Origin: Triglochin maritima
Taxonomy: Eukaryota > Streptophyta > Magnoliopsida > Alismatales > Juncaginaceae
Direction of reading: 5' to 3'
Assembly (NCBI GenBank): GCA_963682175.1
Contig: OY821777.1
Coordinates: forward strand, 16,016,001-16,080,000
DNA: 64,000 nt
The notes beneath the pieces are model-generated. The model had not been told where the DNA came from. It ran no database searches and was given only the letters and a program-made list of their open reading frames with translations. Positions 46,271-58,957 of this stretch are shown here, one piece after another; positions within the stretch are counted from its first letter, which is position 1, and each line of letters begins with the position of its first letter. Both the position numbers and the translations under genes were made by a program.

Positions 46271-47291
46271 ACACTATTCCACTAGTAAGTCTGTAGCCCA
46301 GCCCAGCCCAACAGGAAATACAAAACGAAATCATTGAACACGGAAAATAGAGGAAATCACCGTGGAAGCCTTACAGGGAATCCTACCCGGTCATCCACGT
46401 GACAGGCGGGAATACTTACGAAGGATTGATCTGGTTAAATTCTTATTTTTTTTAACGATGGCGTGATCCGAAACGAAGTATGGAATAGTAAGGAAGGACA
46501 AGTACGCAGTCCTTGAAATCGAAACTTATTCATCACTAAGTTAACAAAGCCATGTTGAGCATGAATTCATTCGTCAGTTATGAAGCTCTAACTAGCACAA
46601 ACATATATAAGTACGACAATCTCTAGAAAACTTCAAGATTCACAATTTTGAAGCAATGAGTTGACTCATTTCCATGTAAATCCTACCAACTTGTGTAGTG
46701 TAGGCAACGCTAAAATGTACCTGGACCGTAACAAAACAAGGTGGACAGCCATTACACACCATCCAGGGGAAATTCAAATCTGCCGAGAAGAATTATGAAG
46801 CTGAAGTACCATCATACACAAATGGCGGCGACAAGCGCAATGCCCTTAGCAGCAAACTATATACAAAACGAGCCGATGTAACGATTACAAATGAAGACAA
46901 GGGGAAAAGAGCACGACCATATCATTATTCTATACAAAAGGAAATAGAACGATGACTACGTTGACATTGGGGCTCTATGTTCTAGATAAAGACTAACTAG
47001 GCTCTGCAGCCACCTCCAACATATTACAGCCATTATTATAACGGGATCAGAAAAAAAGATGCATTCTAAACCTAAAGATATATTTGACAAGACATGAGAA
47101 TACAAGAATTCTAGGACAAGTCTACTTTGAGGACTCCGTTTGGCTGGGTGGCCCCTTCACTGATGTTATGCATATAACAGTTCAAAGTTATACGTGATTC
47201 GGGAAGATGACCCTCGACTATATATTCTGTATCATTGTAGAGGCTTGGGATTTCGAAATCTTGATGAAAAGAAAACAGGTTTTTGCTGAAT
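46271..47291. other. 3' UTR and downstream flank of the FUL-like gene
   Basis: About 1 kb following the stop codon of the MADS-box gene in its own direction. The part nearest the stop is presumably 3' UTR. I see no further gene; open frames through it on the minus strand are read-through of the last exon in the wrong phase. Confidence 0.5.
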
Positions 47292-50200
47292 CTACTTGTT
47301 TGCAAGTCGAACCATCCATGAAGGGAGCAAGCTGTTGACCACCTGGGCCTGTGGTTCTGCATTGCCATTTTCTTCAGCTTGGCGCCCTCGACAGATTCTG
47401 CATCCACAGGATATCTGAATCAAGTACTTGTTGGAGAGAATTTGCATATGAGGTGAGGTTGGGAATATGGTAGCACATGTAATGATTGGGATGCCGCAAT
47501 ACAGTTGGAGCTCCACAACAATTACAAAAAATCAACTAAGCTTATTGAAAGAAAAGAAATTTAATTGCAGGTTAAATTTATATAAATGCTGTTCGGGATT
47601 CTAACTGAAACAATTGAGATCAGCAATGCTCTTCATATAAAACAGAAACCTGCTACAACGGAATAAGGTCAACATAGAGGCAAAAGGCATAACATCATCT
47701 CTCAGTTATCTGGCAATCAAATCACTTACACGAGTTGACAAAACCATCAAATATAAATCCTTCTTGCAATAACCCATTCACAGTTTCATTGTCTACTACT
47801 TAAGACTCTGGATTGAAATTCATTTATATGGTAACTATGGTAAAATCTGAATCTTATGCCTAAATCTCAAGTTTACAATGTTGTACTTTAATCTTTTGTA
47901 AAGACAGTAGCATCATTCAGTTAAATGATTGTCGAAGTTTGAGGTTGGAGTTAAGGTAATAATGAGAAATTTACTGGCTATAGCTAAACCTTTTCTAACC
48001 ACAATTTAAGAGTTGGTTCTTATAAACTAGAATAACTAAATTTGCATATTGAAAAAACTGGCTCTGGGTTTACAATCGCACCCGATATCGAGAATAGGAA
48101 TTTGGGGTTCTACTCCGGCGGAAGTGTGAGGTACAGAGCTGCTGGGTACTGCATTCTGCTCAGCCATGGCAATCTTTTCCATCTTTTTTTCTTTCTCCTT
48201 TTCTCTGAGCTGTTTTATTGGACGTACATTAAAAGAAAAGCCATCACACTTGTAAAAGATAATGTGCTCAAAAGTGTGAACTATCATTACCTTCTTTGCC
48301 AAGGCATTGTTCTGATCCAGAAGCAAATTTTCCTGGCATATTTAGATGTTTGAAAGTTAGACGTAAATTTAAGTTGTAAAAGAGTTGACATAGTGGTTAA
48401 AATACTCCAACCATTTCAATAAAGCACTGGTTATGTTGAACCATGGAGTAAATTTTTCGACTAATAAACCATCTATCAAGCATGGAAAGGCACACACAGA
48501 TGTAAGAGCAAGTCACCTTTACTGTAGATTTCAAAATCTCAATGATAACTTATTTCCATCTTATTTTTTATTAACAATTATGACAACTGAAGCTAAAATT
48601 TTATAATTAATATGTAATGCCGGTCTTACTGTATAACTTGGGAAATTACCTAATTTACCAAGTTAACCGTCTTTTGTTTGGAGAATGAGACCAGTTGAAC
48701 TAGTAAGAGCACAATGCGTCTTAGGAGGACATTCAGATTTGGTGATTAATAGTGAATGAACGGAACCCCAAATGTATGAAGATGTCTGATGGCAAGGAAA
48801 TCAAGGAGTGCAAGCATATTGCATATGGATCAGTGTTGGTATATCCATATCCAATTACAAACCCTGGGTATAAATATTGATGCAATAAATACCAAAGGAC
48901 ATATTAGAAGCGAAAAAATGTTTATTATGAAACAATATACATATTCAAAGTTGTAAAACCAAATGATGGTAAAGAGAGGGCTATATCCTAATAAAATTCC
49001 AACCAACCTTAAAGATTACCAATCTCTGGAAAAAATCACCAAATGAAAGTTGTGTTTACAAGCAATAACACGTACTATTATGTTTAATTAATTTGAGTCA
49101 GACAGACTATGGTGACATCAGGTAATAGGAAAACAACATAGGGGATAAGACAAGACAAGGATAGCAAAGTCAGTAGAGAAAATGATATCAATAATTCAAT
49201 ATCTTAAAAAATGGATAAAAATATAGATGAGCATCAGATGGTCCATATCCATTTACCCAGCCCTAATGGCAAAAATCAATGTATCTTCTCTAGGTAACTA
49301 ACAAAGTTTGAATCTTCTAAAAAATGGTGCCTTTTAGTTGCTTTATTACCAATTACCAAATATGCTAGGATCTCTAAAAAAACAGCATCAAGCATCTAAC
49401 CATCAAAAAAGTAAGAGCATTGGATAGCAACTCAAACTATTACAGATAAGCCAAGGGGTACCTTTCTCTGAAGCTCAGATATTGAGTCAAAAAGTAGATT
49501 ATTCTGAAAGAGAAAAAAATCCAGAAATTCAATAAAAATATAATGTTTCGCTCAACTAAATGCTGCAGACTTCAATTCAATCAACGTTCAACCAACCTCA
49601 AAAGTAAAACGAACCACAACATAACTATAAAAATGCAGATTACAATGGTAAATATTAGTGGATGAAAGGCTAAAGCAATACTGACAATATTAGACTGGTT
49701 GTTGGAAAAAAAACAATATTATGCTAGTCATCGTATTGCAAAAATGTAAGAGGGCTAGGATATGCTGGTATGAGTTTTTATCATACTTGACAACTACTTT
49801 TATCAATGTGTCACATCCCTATGTGCAAGAGCATACTTTATAAGAGGGATCAGTGTAAAAAATGGAGGTGTTGCGGCTCCGATGCAAATTAGAACCAGCG
49901 AAGTATAGTTTGCATGCATACCAACAAATCCAATCGCCTCAGAAGTATATCATTTCAATCTAAATTTATGGCCATTCAAATACTGAACACAAATTGACCA
50001 TTCACCAGAGCTAAGAGTTTGAGTTTGGCGGTACTTGGTTATTGTCCAGTCCGGAGGCATCAAGATCAGCTCAAACTCTAAAGCTTCAGTGTCTTGTGAT
50101 TTTTTTTTAGTTTCAAATTTTTATCATTACAACTTAAGGAATATGGCAATATACACTATTGGGACTAAGTTAGGCTGATATATCCGCTTGGAAAATTGAA

Positions 50201-51763
50201 GTTTGGGAAGTCGTAGCACGCCAACGTACATATTTTCCAAATCTAAGGTCAAGCTGGCTTTTAACTCAATCCGTTGTAACTGCTTACGAACCTAAGGGTC
50301 TTATACTCTTATTATATTTTGCAATTATGTAAATTATTCAAGAACATAACATTTACTGTAAATATTTAATAAAACTAGTCCCAGGAATTTGTTAAACTTC
50401 AATGCGTAGCCCAAATCTAAGTTCTAACGTTGTGTAAGATATATACCAATTTACATGTATGTATTTTAATTTTATTTAGGTGTTTGTCCACGTATAAAAA
50501 CATGAAATCAAGAACGAGACAGAAGAAACTGCAATCCACTCCATAACCCCTTCCAAGGCCTCCAAAACCAAGAAAAGGCCTTCTAGAAAATTTTCAGGCC
50601 ACCAATCCAATTGAAATCCACGCTTGTATGGGCCACAAGATAGCATAGGATTGAGATCACAAAGCGAATATCAGAGTAAACCAACTAACAAACTGCAGAC
50701 TGGGCTTAAGTTTGACACCGACGATCTTATATCTGATCCATTTACATCCAAAATAACCAATGACGTAATTGCGCCCTTCATAAACTCCACAACCCAACAT
50801 TACTATGCTTTTTTCCAACATTACTATGATAAGAGGTATATTTACTAATCGATGTGGAATTTCATTTTAGCATGTACTAATTTTCTAGTTGATTTTTCTT
50901 TCTAAAGGTATTTATAAGTTAATTTATCAAGACATATCTGCAGTAAAAGAACATGAAATATAACCATGGCAAACTACAAATTGAACTAGATCATGTAGTT
51001 ATCAAATTGATGTGTAATGTGTACAATGGCATTTATATCAATTTCATTTTTTTTGAAAAATGAAACTTTAGATTTTTTACATGAAATGATGAAAAAAAAG
51101 TTAAGAATTACTAATGTCAAAAGTCATTTTAACATTCAAAACATAAAAGCTACTTCTATTCTTAAGGAAACTCACTTTGGTGGAACGTATTTGTTTAAGT
51201 CCATTTTCAAGTTGTTGCTCGAGGTGTTGCAATTCTTTCAAACCCAGGTGATCAAGATCTTCTCCGACAAGTTGTCTATCAACACCAAAAAAAAGTGTTA
51301 TTTCAATTATTTGCGTCTTATGCTCTTGTGTTTAGTAATATGAGACTACTTGCTTAACAACTACTACCCACCTTTGGCTTTTTTGGAGTGATTCAATTTT
51401 TGACTTCAGTTTACTGTACTCCAAAACCCAGCTTCCCTACATGTCATTCAGAGAATTTTGAAACCAATTTCCTTGCATAAAGTTATGACTTAGCTTAGTG
51501 AAGAAAAATCTTAGTAGGAAGAGTGCAATCTGATAAAAATATTTTTTTTTGCATTTTTTGAAACATTAACCAGAATAAAAATTATCAATATATCCAAAAG
51601 GAGATTTGATTTTCTATAGTTGCAAGGGACAGTATTCAGTTGTTCATGCATGAAACAGTCAAGTCGGTAAATCAATTGGGACTACACCTGTGATTCGTCT
51701 GCTGATATCTGACCCCTTTCTGCATAGAAGTATTGCTCGTATCGCTCTAGAATACTTTCCATG
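47292..51763 (-). CDS. FUL: AP1/FUL-clade MADS-box transcription factor (exons 2-8; exon 1 not in window)
   Basis: Exons on the minus strand: 51688-51763, 51372-51436, 51176-51275, 49462-49503, 48291-48332, 48082-48209, 47292-47397 (lengths 76, 65, 100, 42, 42, 128, 106). This is the standard exon pattern of AP1/FUL genes, all in phase. Exon 2 encodes MESILERYEQYFYAERGQ, the I-region signature of the clade. The K domain has SWVLEYSKLKSKIESLQKSQ and GEDLDHLGLKELQHLEQQLE. A 42-nt exon pair (NNLLFDSISELQRK, ENLLLDQNNALAKK) follows, then a Ser/Pro/Glu-rich C-terminus ending LLPSWMVRLANK, the FUL-type terminal motif. These proteins act in the nucleus in the floral transition and fruit development. 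The MADS domain (exon 1, about 60 residues) is not found up to 64000. FUL-like versus AGL79-like within the clade is not resolved. The exon 7 donor (GTGCGA) is weak. Confidence 0.88.
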
Positions 51764-52841
51764 CTGTCAGAAATGCAAACTATTATAAGTTACAACCCTG
51801 CTGTTGAGAGATGAAAGAAACATTATATTGTTTCTCTAGACAATTAAACACTTTTGGAGATTGTTAATGCAAAGATTTTAAATTTCGTTAAGCGTCACTG
51901 CCTATCCAAGTAACCAACAAATTTAAATCTCCACTAATAAATTTCTAGGTTTTTCATATTTTTCCTGAATTTTCAAAAAAATCGTGATTTTCCCCTTTCT
52001 CACTCTTTTGATATTTTTCTCATTAAAAAATTTAAAAAAATAATGTTGCAGTTGTACGACCACATATACGACCACAAAGTCGAGTATGCGACCCTAACAC
52101 ACTTGGTCACACTGGGTCACATAGTGAGTACCTGAACATTGCAAGGATAGACAAAGCTGAACAGGAAAACCGTTGACACGATTCGACAGTGGCTCAATGA
52201 TTAAGCTTATAATCATGCAAGCGGTATCACAAATGCTCAGAAATAATGGAAGAAGTTGGAGTCAGTTTATAAGCAGAAAACAACGGGAAACAAAACACTC
52301 TTTATAAAGAAAATTGTTAATCTGAAACTGAAAGTAGGAACCTGTGGCAGAGCATCTGAATTTCTAAGTTTGGTAGATCAGGTGACTATCATGAAGATGT
52401 TCTTAGAAAATGAATTGCAAGCTTGTTTGCTTTTGTCATCATTGCCTAATAGTTGGGAGACATTTGTTGTGACTATTACTAATTTGGCTCCAGATGGTGT
52501 TGTCTATAAACTCTGTTACTAGCATATCAAAGTCTTAGGGAAGAAGATGCTTCCATTGTGGTAAAGGACATGTGAAAAGAAATTATAGAACTTGGCCCAG
52601 AGAACAGGAAGATGACAAAAATCAGAGGAAAAATGATGAGAAAAATACCACAACTACAGTGTGATTAGAAGATGTAATGTTCACTTCTTGTGGAGAGATA
52701 CAGTGTTTGCATGCTGCAGAATAACATATAACCGAGTGGATAGTTGGTACACATGCGTCATCATGGTACAAAAATAATGAATATTTCACTACTTGAAGAA
52801 TTTGGAAATTTGTGATGTTTGCTTGGAAACAAACCTGGGAT

Positions 52842-53174
52842 TAGGGGTGTAAGTGGAGCGGGTTTTTCCCCACCGATACTTGTCCCGCCTAAGTCAAGCG
52901 GGTAAGCGGCGTGGGGCTAAAAAAGACCGCTACCCACCTGTCAATGTGGACTAGGTAGGGCGGGTTTGGCAAGTTATTCTTTAATCAAAGCTAAATACAA
53001 AAAATCAATCCATTTTCCTTAACATTTTGTATTTTGATCAAAACTAAATACAAAAAATAAATCGATGTTTGTTTTTTAAAGCTATATACAAAAAGATCAA
53101 AATTAAATACAAAAAACAAAACAAAATACAAAGGTTATGCGGGGCGGGTCAAACCCACCCCATTTGCAGCCCTG
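52842..53174. mobile_element. hAT-like MITE with perfect 8-bp target duplication (CCTGGGAT)
   Basis: 333 bp, ends TAGGGGTGTAAGTGGAGCGG and, reverse-complemented right end, CAGGGCTGCAAATGGGGTGG. CCTGGGAT flanks both sides (52834-52841, 53175-53182). Internally AT-rich with repeated CTAAATACAAAAAA words. Inserted in copia element B after the protease region. Confidence 0.88.
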
Positions 53175-53642
53175 CCTGGGATACACATTGACACCAAAGG
53201 ATGTGAGATATCAGATATGTTCCTGATTTGCACATTAATCAAATGTCGGCTCATTGGCTAGATTTGCAAGGATATGAAAATTATTTTGGTAAGCAACTAA
53301 GAAATTAACTAAGGATCACTGATTGTGGCATTGTGGCAAGAGGGAAGTTGTGTTGCACATAATACAAAGCATATGTAAAGATGTGTAAAGACAGGCAGTC
53401 TTAATGCAGCTGAGGAAAAAGCTTCTTTAAGTCTGTGGCACAAAAACTTGGGCATACGAGGGAGAATGGTTTGGAAATGTTAGCAAACAAATTCCTCATT
53501 TCATATGTTAAAGAAAAGACCCTTAATCTCTGTGATGATTGCTTGTTTGGGAAACAACATAGAGTGTAGCTTCGTAGTTCATCATAAAGATAACAAAATG
53601 TACTGGATTTGTTTTACTCTGATGTTTGTGGTCATTTTGAGC

Positions 53643-54084
53643 AAGGTTTTCAGAACCGAACCGGACGTCGAACCGGCAACATCAAAGGTTCAAAGGTTCA
53701 GAGGTTCGACCGGGGTCGGACCGGAATCGAACCGGTGACGTCAGCATGACGTCATAAATATATATTATAGATATAATAATAATATTTAATTATTTATTAA
53801 GCAAAAATATATTCAAAACATCTTCAATATTAACATTTTTAGGGTTTGGGTATAGATTAGGGTTTGGTTTTTTTGGATACGTAGTAATCTGAATCACTAA
53901 ATACATAATCGGGTACCTATATATATAAAAACAAAAAAACAGGTTTTTTTGTTGAAGCCGGTTCAACCCGGTTCAGCCCTGTTCATGCCAAAACGGTTTT
54001 GGACAGTGAACCGGACCGGACAGGCCTCCAGTTCACGGTTCAACCGGTTGAACCGGCCGGTCCGGTCCGGCTTTAAGAACACTG
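53643..54084. mobile_element. hAT-like MITE inside the copia integrase, 8-bp target duplication
   Basis: 442 bp. Left end CAAGGTTTTCAGAACCGAAC; right end reverse-complemented CAGTGTTCTTAAAGCCGGAC: imperfect TIRs of about 23 bp with the CA.G...C.TG termini usual for hAT. Flanks ATTTTGAG (53635-53642) and CTTTTGAG (54085-54092) match at 7 of 8. The integrase frame reads through correctly once one flank copy and the element are ignored. The interior has many ACCGG words and an AT-rich middle. Confidence 0.88.
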
Positions 54085-55170
54085 CTTTTGAGGTAAGGTC
54101 ATTGGGTGGTAACAAGTATTTTGCAACTTTTATTGATGGTGCATCCAGAAAAGTGTGGATTTATTTGTTGAGAACGAAAGAGCAAGTATTCTAGTGCTTC
54201 CAACAGTTTCATTCCTGGTAGAGAGACAGAAAAGCAGTTGAAATGTCTTCATTCTGACAATGGTGAGTGTACTTCTAGGGAGTTTGCAACTTATTGCAGA
54301 TCGTGGAATTTCACGTTAGAACTGTTCCAGGAACCCCACGATATAATGACATATCTAAAAGGATGAACCGCACCATTATGAAAATAGTTCACTGCATGTT
54401 GAAAATTACAAAGTTACTAAAATATTTTTGGAGAAGTAGTTTGCACAACTTGCTATTTTATAAATAGATCACCATCAGTTCCCTTGGAGGCAAATATTCT
54501 AAAGAGGGTTTGGACTAATAAGGATCTGTTATACTCTCATTTGATGGTGTTTTGATGAAAGACATTTGCTCACATTCCCAAAAAAAAGACAACAACGTTG
54601 GATGATAGCGCCACTCAATGTATCTTCGTTGGATATGGAAATGAAGAGTTCGGATATAGATTGTAGGATCCAGAAAATAAGTTGATCAGAAGTAGAGATG
54701 TGATCTTTTATGAAGATCAAGCTGGTGAAGATTTGAAAAATGACGAGTAGTTAGAGGATGTTGAAGATCTTACACCTATTCCCTCACGTGTTCCACCAGC
54801 ATACAGAGACGAAGAAGAGCATAATGATGTTGAGATTCTTGACTGTTGATAGTGACAGCGCGAGGTAGAGCAAGAGGTTCCCGAGCAAGGGAGCAACAAC
54901 ATCAGGAGGTGGTTGTTGAGCCTCAGGTTAGAAAGTCCGTGAAAGAGTCCCGACTTCCAACAAATTATTCTTCTTCCGAATGTATATTGCTCATAGAAGG
55001 GGGGGGGAGCCAGAGAGCTCCCAAGGAGAGACAGACTCAGATAGACAAAGAAAAATGACATGCTGCAATGGAGGATGAGATCACCTCATTGCAAAAGAAT
55101 GATACTTATGACTTGGTGCTGCTTCCTAAAGGCAAAAGGGCATTAAAAAAAATGGGTGTTCATTGTTAGG

Positions 55171-56103
55171 TATTGTTCAACAGAAAAGTTGTGGAAGTTG
55201 AAACAACTAAATTTAATCATATGTATGTGTCTGCAAGTTGAGAATCTTAAGTGGATATGAATGTTCAGGATTAAGGTCGTCGGTGTATTCGGTCCCACAT
55301 CCGGTACTATGGGATTCTCAATGCGGGATATAACACCATAGGTTCCTCAAACCGACAAGTTAGCTTTGGGGATGGATTCTCCTATCAATGGTATAAGTTG
55401 GTTCCATCACTCCACTTCGAAGTCTCATAGAGTGCTACCTAGAAAGCGTACTACCTAGGAAAGGGCTACCCATAAAGTATGAGTGGAGCGATTGGAGTAA
55501 AGTCTACCAGAGTTAAAAGCTTCCACAGTGATAGTCGTCGAGGTCCTCATAATGGAAGTGTGGCGAATTTGTTACAATTCATTGTGGGTTGAGTCCTATA
55601 TCAGGTAGTATGTGATGTCTGCTGTAGGATATGACCTCATAGGTTTCCCCAACAATAGGTACTAATGAATTAAATAGGTAATAATCATGTATCCACAGTA
55701 GCTACCAAACGTGAATCCATAACATGTACTAAATGTGCTAACATGTTGTGCCATGTAGTCTATACATGCAATGGCACCAAGCACAAGCCACACATGGCCT
55801 CAATCCCAGTTAATTGAAGTTAGAGAAAGAAAAAGAACATGAGGGTGTTTATTTAATGGAGGTCAAGATAAACCATATCACTTGTGTCTCATGTAAGTTT
55901 AAGAGGTATCAAAGTTGTGTATGCAAATTGAACTCTGATTACCAATATTTTCATTATATCGACTAGTATTTTCATAATTCATTGATATCGGGCTGCTAAA
56001 CTCAAACTCCAACCAAGATAAAACCACTCCCACAAAATGTCTAACTAGTTCCAATTTTAAGCTGTAATCAAATCTTCTGATTGAAGAAATATTCTCTTCA
56101 AAA
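55171..56103. other. Unassigned region with a diverged direct repeat
   Basis: No gene. A block at about 55288-55352 (CCCACATCCGGTACTATGGG, GGGATATAACACCATAGGTT) recurs in diverged form at about 55592-55658 (CCTATATCAGGTAGTATGTG, AGGATATGACCTCATAGGTT). This may be the terminal part of another retroelement; not identified. Confidence 0.45.
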
Positions 56104-56108
56104 ACATC
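56104..56108. repeat. Left target-site duplication of copia element C (ACATC)
   Basis: ACATC precedes the LTR start TGTTGAATG; the identical ACATC at 61169-61173 follows the 3' LTR end CCAACA. Confidence 0.9.
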
Positions 56109-56428
56109 TGTTGAATGTTGAACTTAATGTGGAAGCTGAAACGATAGGTCACAAAACGGTTGTAATAACTCGTTTTGAATCATTTTGATTGATTTTTATT
56201 AGCATGGAAGATAGAAGGCTAAAGGTTCTCATAATGTAGATGAAGTCTAAAAGTCATAGTATTATAAATAGCACACAAGTCATGTGTGCAAGAAAGAAAA
56301 GAGAAAATGTTTTGTATTTTGTTAAAGTTAGAATAAGAGTTTCCAGCCACTCGCCTCTTGTTGATCTATTTTTCTTGACCATCACCCCCACCACCAAATA
56401 CATATACGAGTATCGTATATTGTTAACA
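56109..56428 (+). repeat. 5' LTR of copia element C (320 bp)
   Basis: TGTTGAATGTTGAACTTAAT ... CGTATATTGTTAACA. Contains a TATA-like TATTATAAATAGC near 56260. The 3' LTR is 330 bp and clearly homologous with many small differences, so the element is not very recent. Confidence 0.92.
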
Positions 56429-56431
56429 ATC

Positions 56432-56443
56432 TGGTATCAGAGC
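56432..56443 (+). other. Primer-binding site, initiator tRNA-Met type
   Basis: TGGTATCAGAGC, the canonical plant copia primer site, 3 nt after the LTR. Confidence 0.92.
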
Positions 56444-56454
56444 CTCGTTAGCAT

Positions 56455-57154
56455 GACGATCTCAAGTATGACCCCGTTCAGTAAAATTATGTTGCCCCGA
56501 TTCTCGAAATCTAATTACGACAATTAGAGTATTCAGATGAGCGCAATGTTGGGTGAGCAAGATACATGGGAGTTGGTCGAGAACGACTTCGAGGAGTCGA
56601 AGAGCATAAAAGCCAACCAAAGGAAGGTGACGAAGGAGATGCGCAAAAGAGATTAAAGCACAATGTTTCTTCTCTTTCAAGTGGTCGATGCAAAGACATC
56701 TAAGTAGGTGTGAGAAATTCTTGAGAAGATGTATAAGGGTGCGGATGGTCTGAGGGAACTGCGCCCTAAAGCACTTCAAGGCGAGTTCGAAGCAATGAAA
56801 ATGAAGGAATCGGAAGGAGTGACCGACTATATCACAAAGGTGTGCATGGTTGCGAACCAATTGAAAAGAAATGGAGTTGAAGGGAGAGTGGTGGAGAAAA
56901 TCATGTGTTCCCTCATCGAATGCTCTGAAAATGTAGTGTGTAATCGATGAATCAAAAAATCTCGAAGAGATGACGATCGACGATCTTGCTAGCTCGTTGG
57001 AGGCACATGAGCAAATGAAAATAAGAAGCAAGATGTCTTGGAGGCGTTGCAAGTGAAGATGTCGTTAAAGGAGGAGAAACCTCACAATGTAGATCATAGA
57101 AGAGGTCGTGACTATGGAGGTCATTCGAATAAGAAGGATGGCGGGTGTTTCAAG
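56455..57154 (+). pseudogene. gag of copia element C, first part
   Basis: The opening resembles copia gag (LPRFSKSNYDN, then stop). A well-kept frame at 56729-56950 has EFEAMKMKESEGVTDYITKV, the UBN2-type gag core, followed by a shift and basic sequence (DHRRGRDYGGHSNKKDGGCF). It stops within the zinc knuckle, where the solo LTR is inserted. Confidence 0.82.
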
Positions 57155-58952
57155 TGTTAGTTTTGTGTTCTAAAAGTCGTCTTTTGTTGATATCTTTTAC
57201 ATATTATGTTTATAAATTGAAGGTAAGTGTATATATATAAATATCTTTTGTTCCATGAGTTTGATGTTTTATAAAACTGTGCAGGAAGGTGACATTGGTC
57301 TTGAACCACAAAACTCCATACGATAACTAAAATGAAACTATGGGTGTGCAAGGTCCGGTCCGGACTGGATCCAACCGGTCCGCGTTCTGGTCCGGACCAG
57401 TTTTTGTTTTTATTATTTAAATAATCTGGTCTTGGACCTCGGAAAAAAATTCGGTCCGGACCGGATGCACGCCCCAATATGAAACTCTCAAGTGTTTACA
57501 ATATTGGTGGTTAGCATGGAACATTATTATACCATGAAAAGATTGTCGTGTTGATTAATGTACATTGTAGTTCTACATAGGATTGTGTTTGTGTTATTAA
57601 TATTTTCACCGTTTCTACAAATTCTAAAATATGATACCGCATCTATCACATGAGAAATGTATAACTTAATTACTATTAGAAGTTACTTATTACAAGTGAT
57701 GATAAAAGTAATAGTTCTTTGTAAATGAATTATGCAAGAAAATGATTGTAGGTCAACAATATCATGGTCTCATTTATAATGAGTAATGATGTCACTGGGC
57801 CCCTTGGTATAGTAGAATTGTAAATGCATGCAATATAGTTGAAGTGGTACAAACTATATATTTATCATTTACTCAAAAGAACCAAGAAACGAATATAATG
57901 CAAAGATACCACAACCATACTTTGTATATTAATCATGACATCATGAGACAATGAATGGACACAAATAATATTATTTATAATATTGCTACATGATCGTGTT
58001 TTTAAAAAAATTACATTTCATCTGTGTTGATTGGGTGACTATAATGTACAACTAAAGTACCGCTTATAGTTTATGACAATAAAATATTTTACGTCAATAC
58101 CAATCCAACGTGGATCCTCCATAAAAGTCAAACCAACTGAACAAAAAACAAGAAAAGTATTTTACACATTTTATATAATGTGTTATATTTCATATGATAT
58201 GAAATTAAATGCATGTGATAAGATGATGAAATAAGTGTTACATGTTGCAATATTTAATATGAGTTCATAAGATATGTGCATAATATTATTTGTAATGTAT
58301 ATTAAATAACATAATATTTATGATACATAGTATGATAAAAGTTTAACCCTTTAATCAATTTGTAAAATACAAGTGATGATAAAAGTGACATTGTCATGAC
58401 ATGAATTTGTAAAAGCTTAACTCTTTAATCTATAAATTAGGAATGAAATATGCCAACTAATGGGTCATAGACTCATTAAGCCCATCTTGTGGTTGGGGTT
58501 TGCCCTAACTTGAAATATAAAAGGAAAAGAAAAATGTAACTTGGATAACAAATTTTGAAGAAGTTCAAGAGGTTTTCAGCCACATTTCTTCTCTCCCAAG
58601 TTTTGTTGGTGCACATATTTCCATTGAAGAGCGATTGATGAAGGGAATACTAGTAGATCTCTAACAAGGTCTTGAACTAGTCATTAATTGGTTTAAGGTG
58701 AACCTTAGAAGCAAAGAAGTGAAGATTCTTCAAGAGTACAAAGAAATTCGTTTTCAGTAGGCAAATGTATGTAATCTAAATCCTGAAATTTCAATTTAAA
58801 TATATTTGCATAAGTGTAGATTAGATCTTTAATCTTGTATGGAAAATGTTTGGTTGATTATTTGTTTAAAGTTAGCAATAGAGACTCCATATTGATGATT
58901 AAAGATGACGAAATAATTTTTTTACCTCTCTAATTCTCATGAAATCCCAACA
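57155..58952 (+). mobile_element. Solo LTR inserted in the gag zinc knuckle of copia element C
   Basis: 1798 bp, TGTTAGTTTTGTG ... ATCCCAACA, with flanks TCAAG (57150-57154) and TAAAG (58953-58957), 4 of 5 matching. Ignoring the insert, the flanking codons form a correctly spaced CCHC knuckle. A TATA-type AAATATAAAAG lies near 58515. No internal region or second LTR, so it is a recombination product. Orientation is inferred from the TATA. Confidence 0.75.
57340..57478. mobile_element. Small hAT-like MITE, perfect 8-bp target duplication (ATGAAACT)
   Basis: 139 bp, nested in the solo LTR. TIR left ATGGGTGTGCAAGGTCCGGT; right, reverse-complemented, ATTGGGGCGTGCATCCGGTC, both running into GGTCCGGACC words. 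ATGAAACT occurs at 57332-57339 and 57479-57486. Confidence 0.88.
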
Positions 58953-58957
58953 TAAAG

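Larger units (their letters stand above)
52190..55170 (+). pseudogene. Degenerate copia element B (gag to RT entry), no LTRs seen
   Basis: Blocks in order: gag UBN2-type frame at 52256-52522 (ESVYKQKTTGNKTLFIKKIV, LLLSSLPNSWETFVVTITNL); a zinc knuckle whose last Cys is Tyr (CFHCGKGHVKRNY, ~52548); a damaged protease loop (EWIVGTHASSW, ~52737); pre-integrase; integrase (FYSDVCGHFE, then SLGGNKYFATFIDGASRKVW); a VFVGYGNEEFGYRL block near 54625; and the RT entry MEDEITSLQKNDTYDLVLLP near 55064-55124. RT proper is missing. Two MITEs are inserted at 52842 and 53643. Many stops. Confidence 0.85.

Noticed and set aside
47111..47407. 98-residue minus-strand frame through the last FUL exon
   Set aside because: Wrong phase relative to the upstream exons and without the FUL terminal motif; kept only as an alternative-splicing note.
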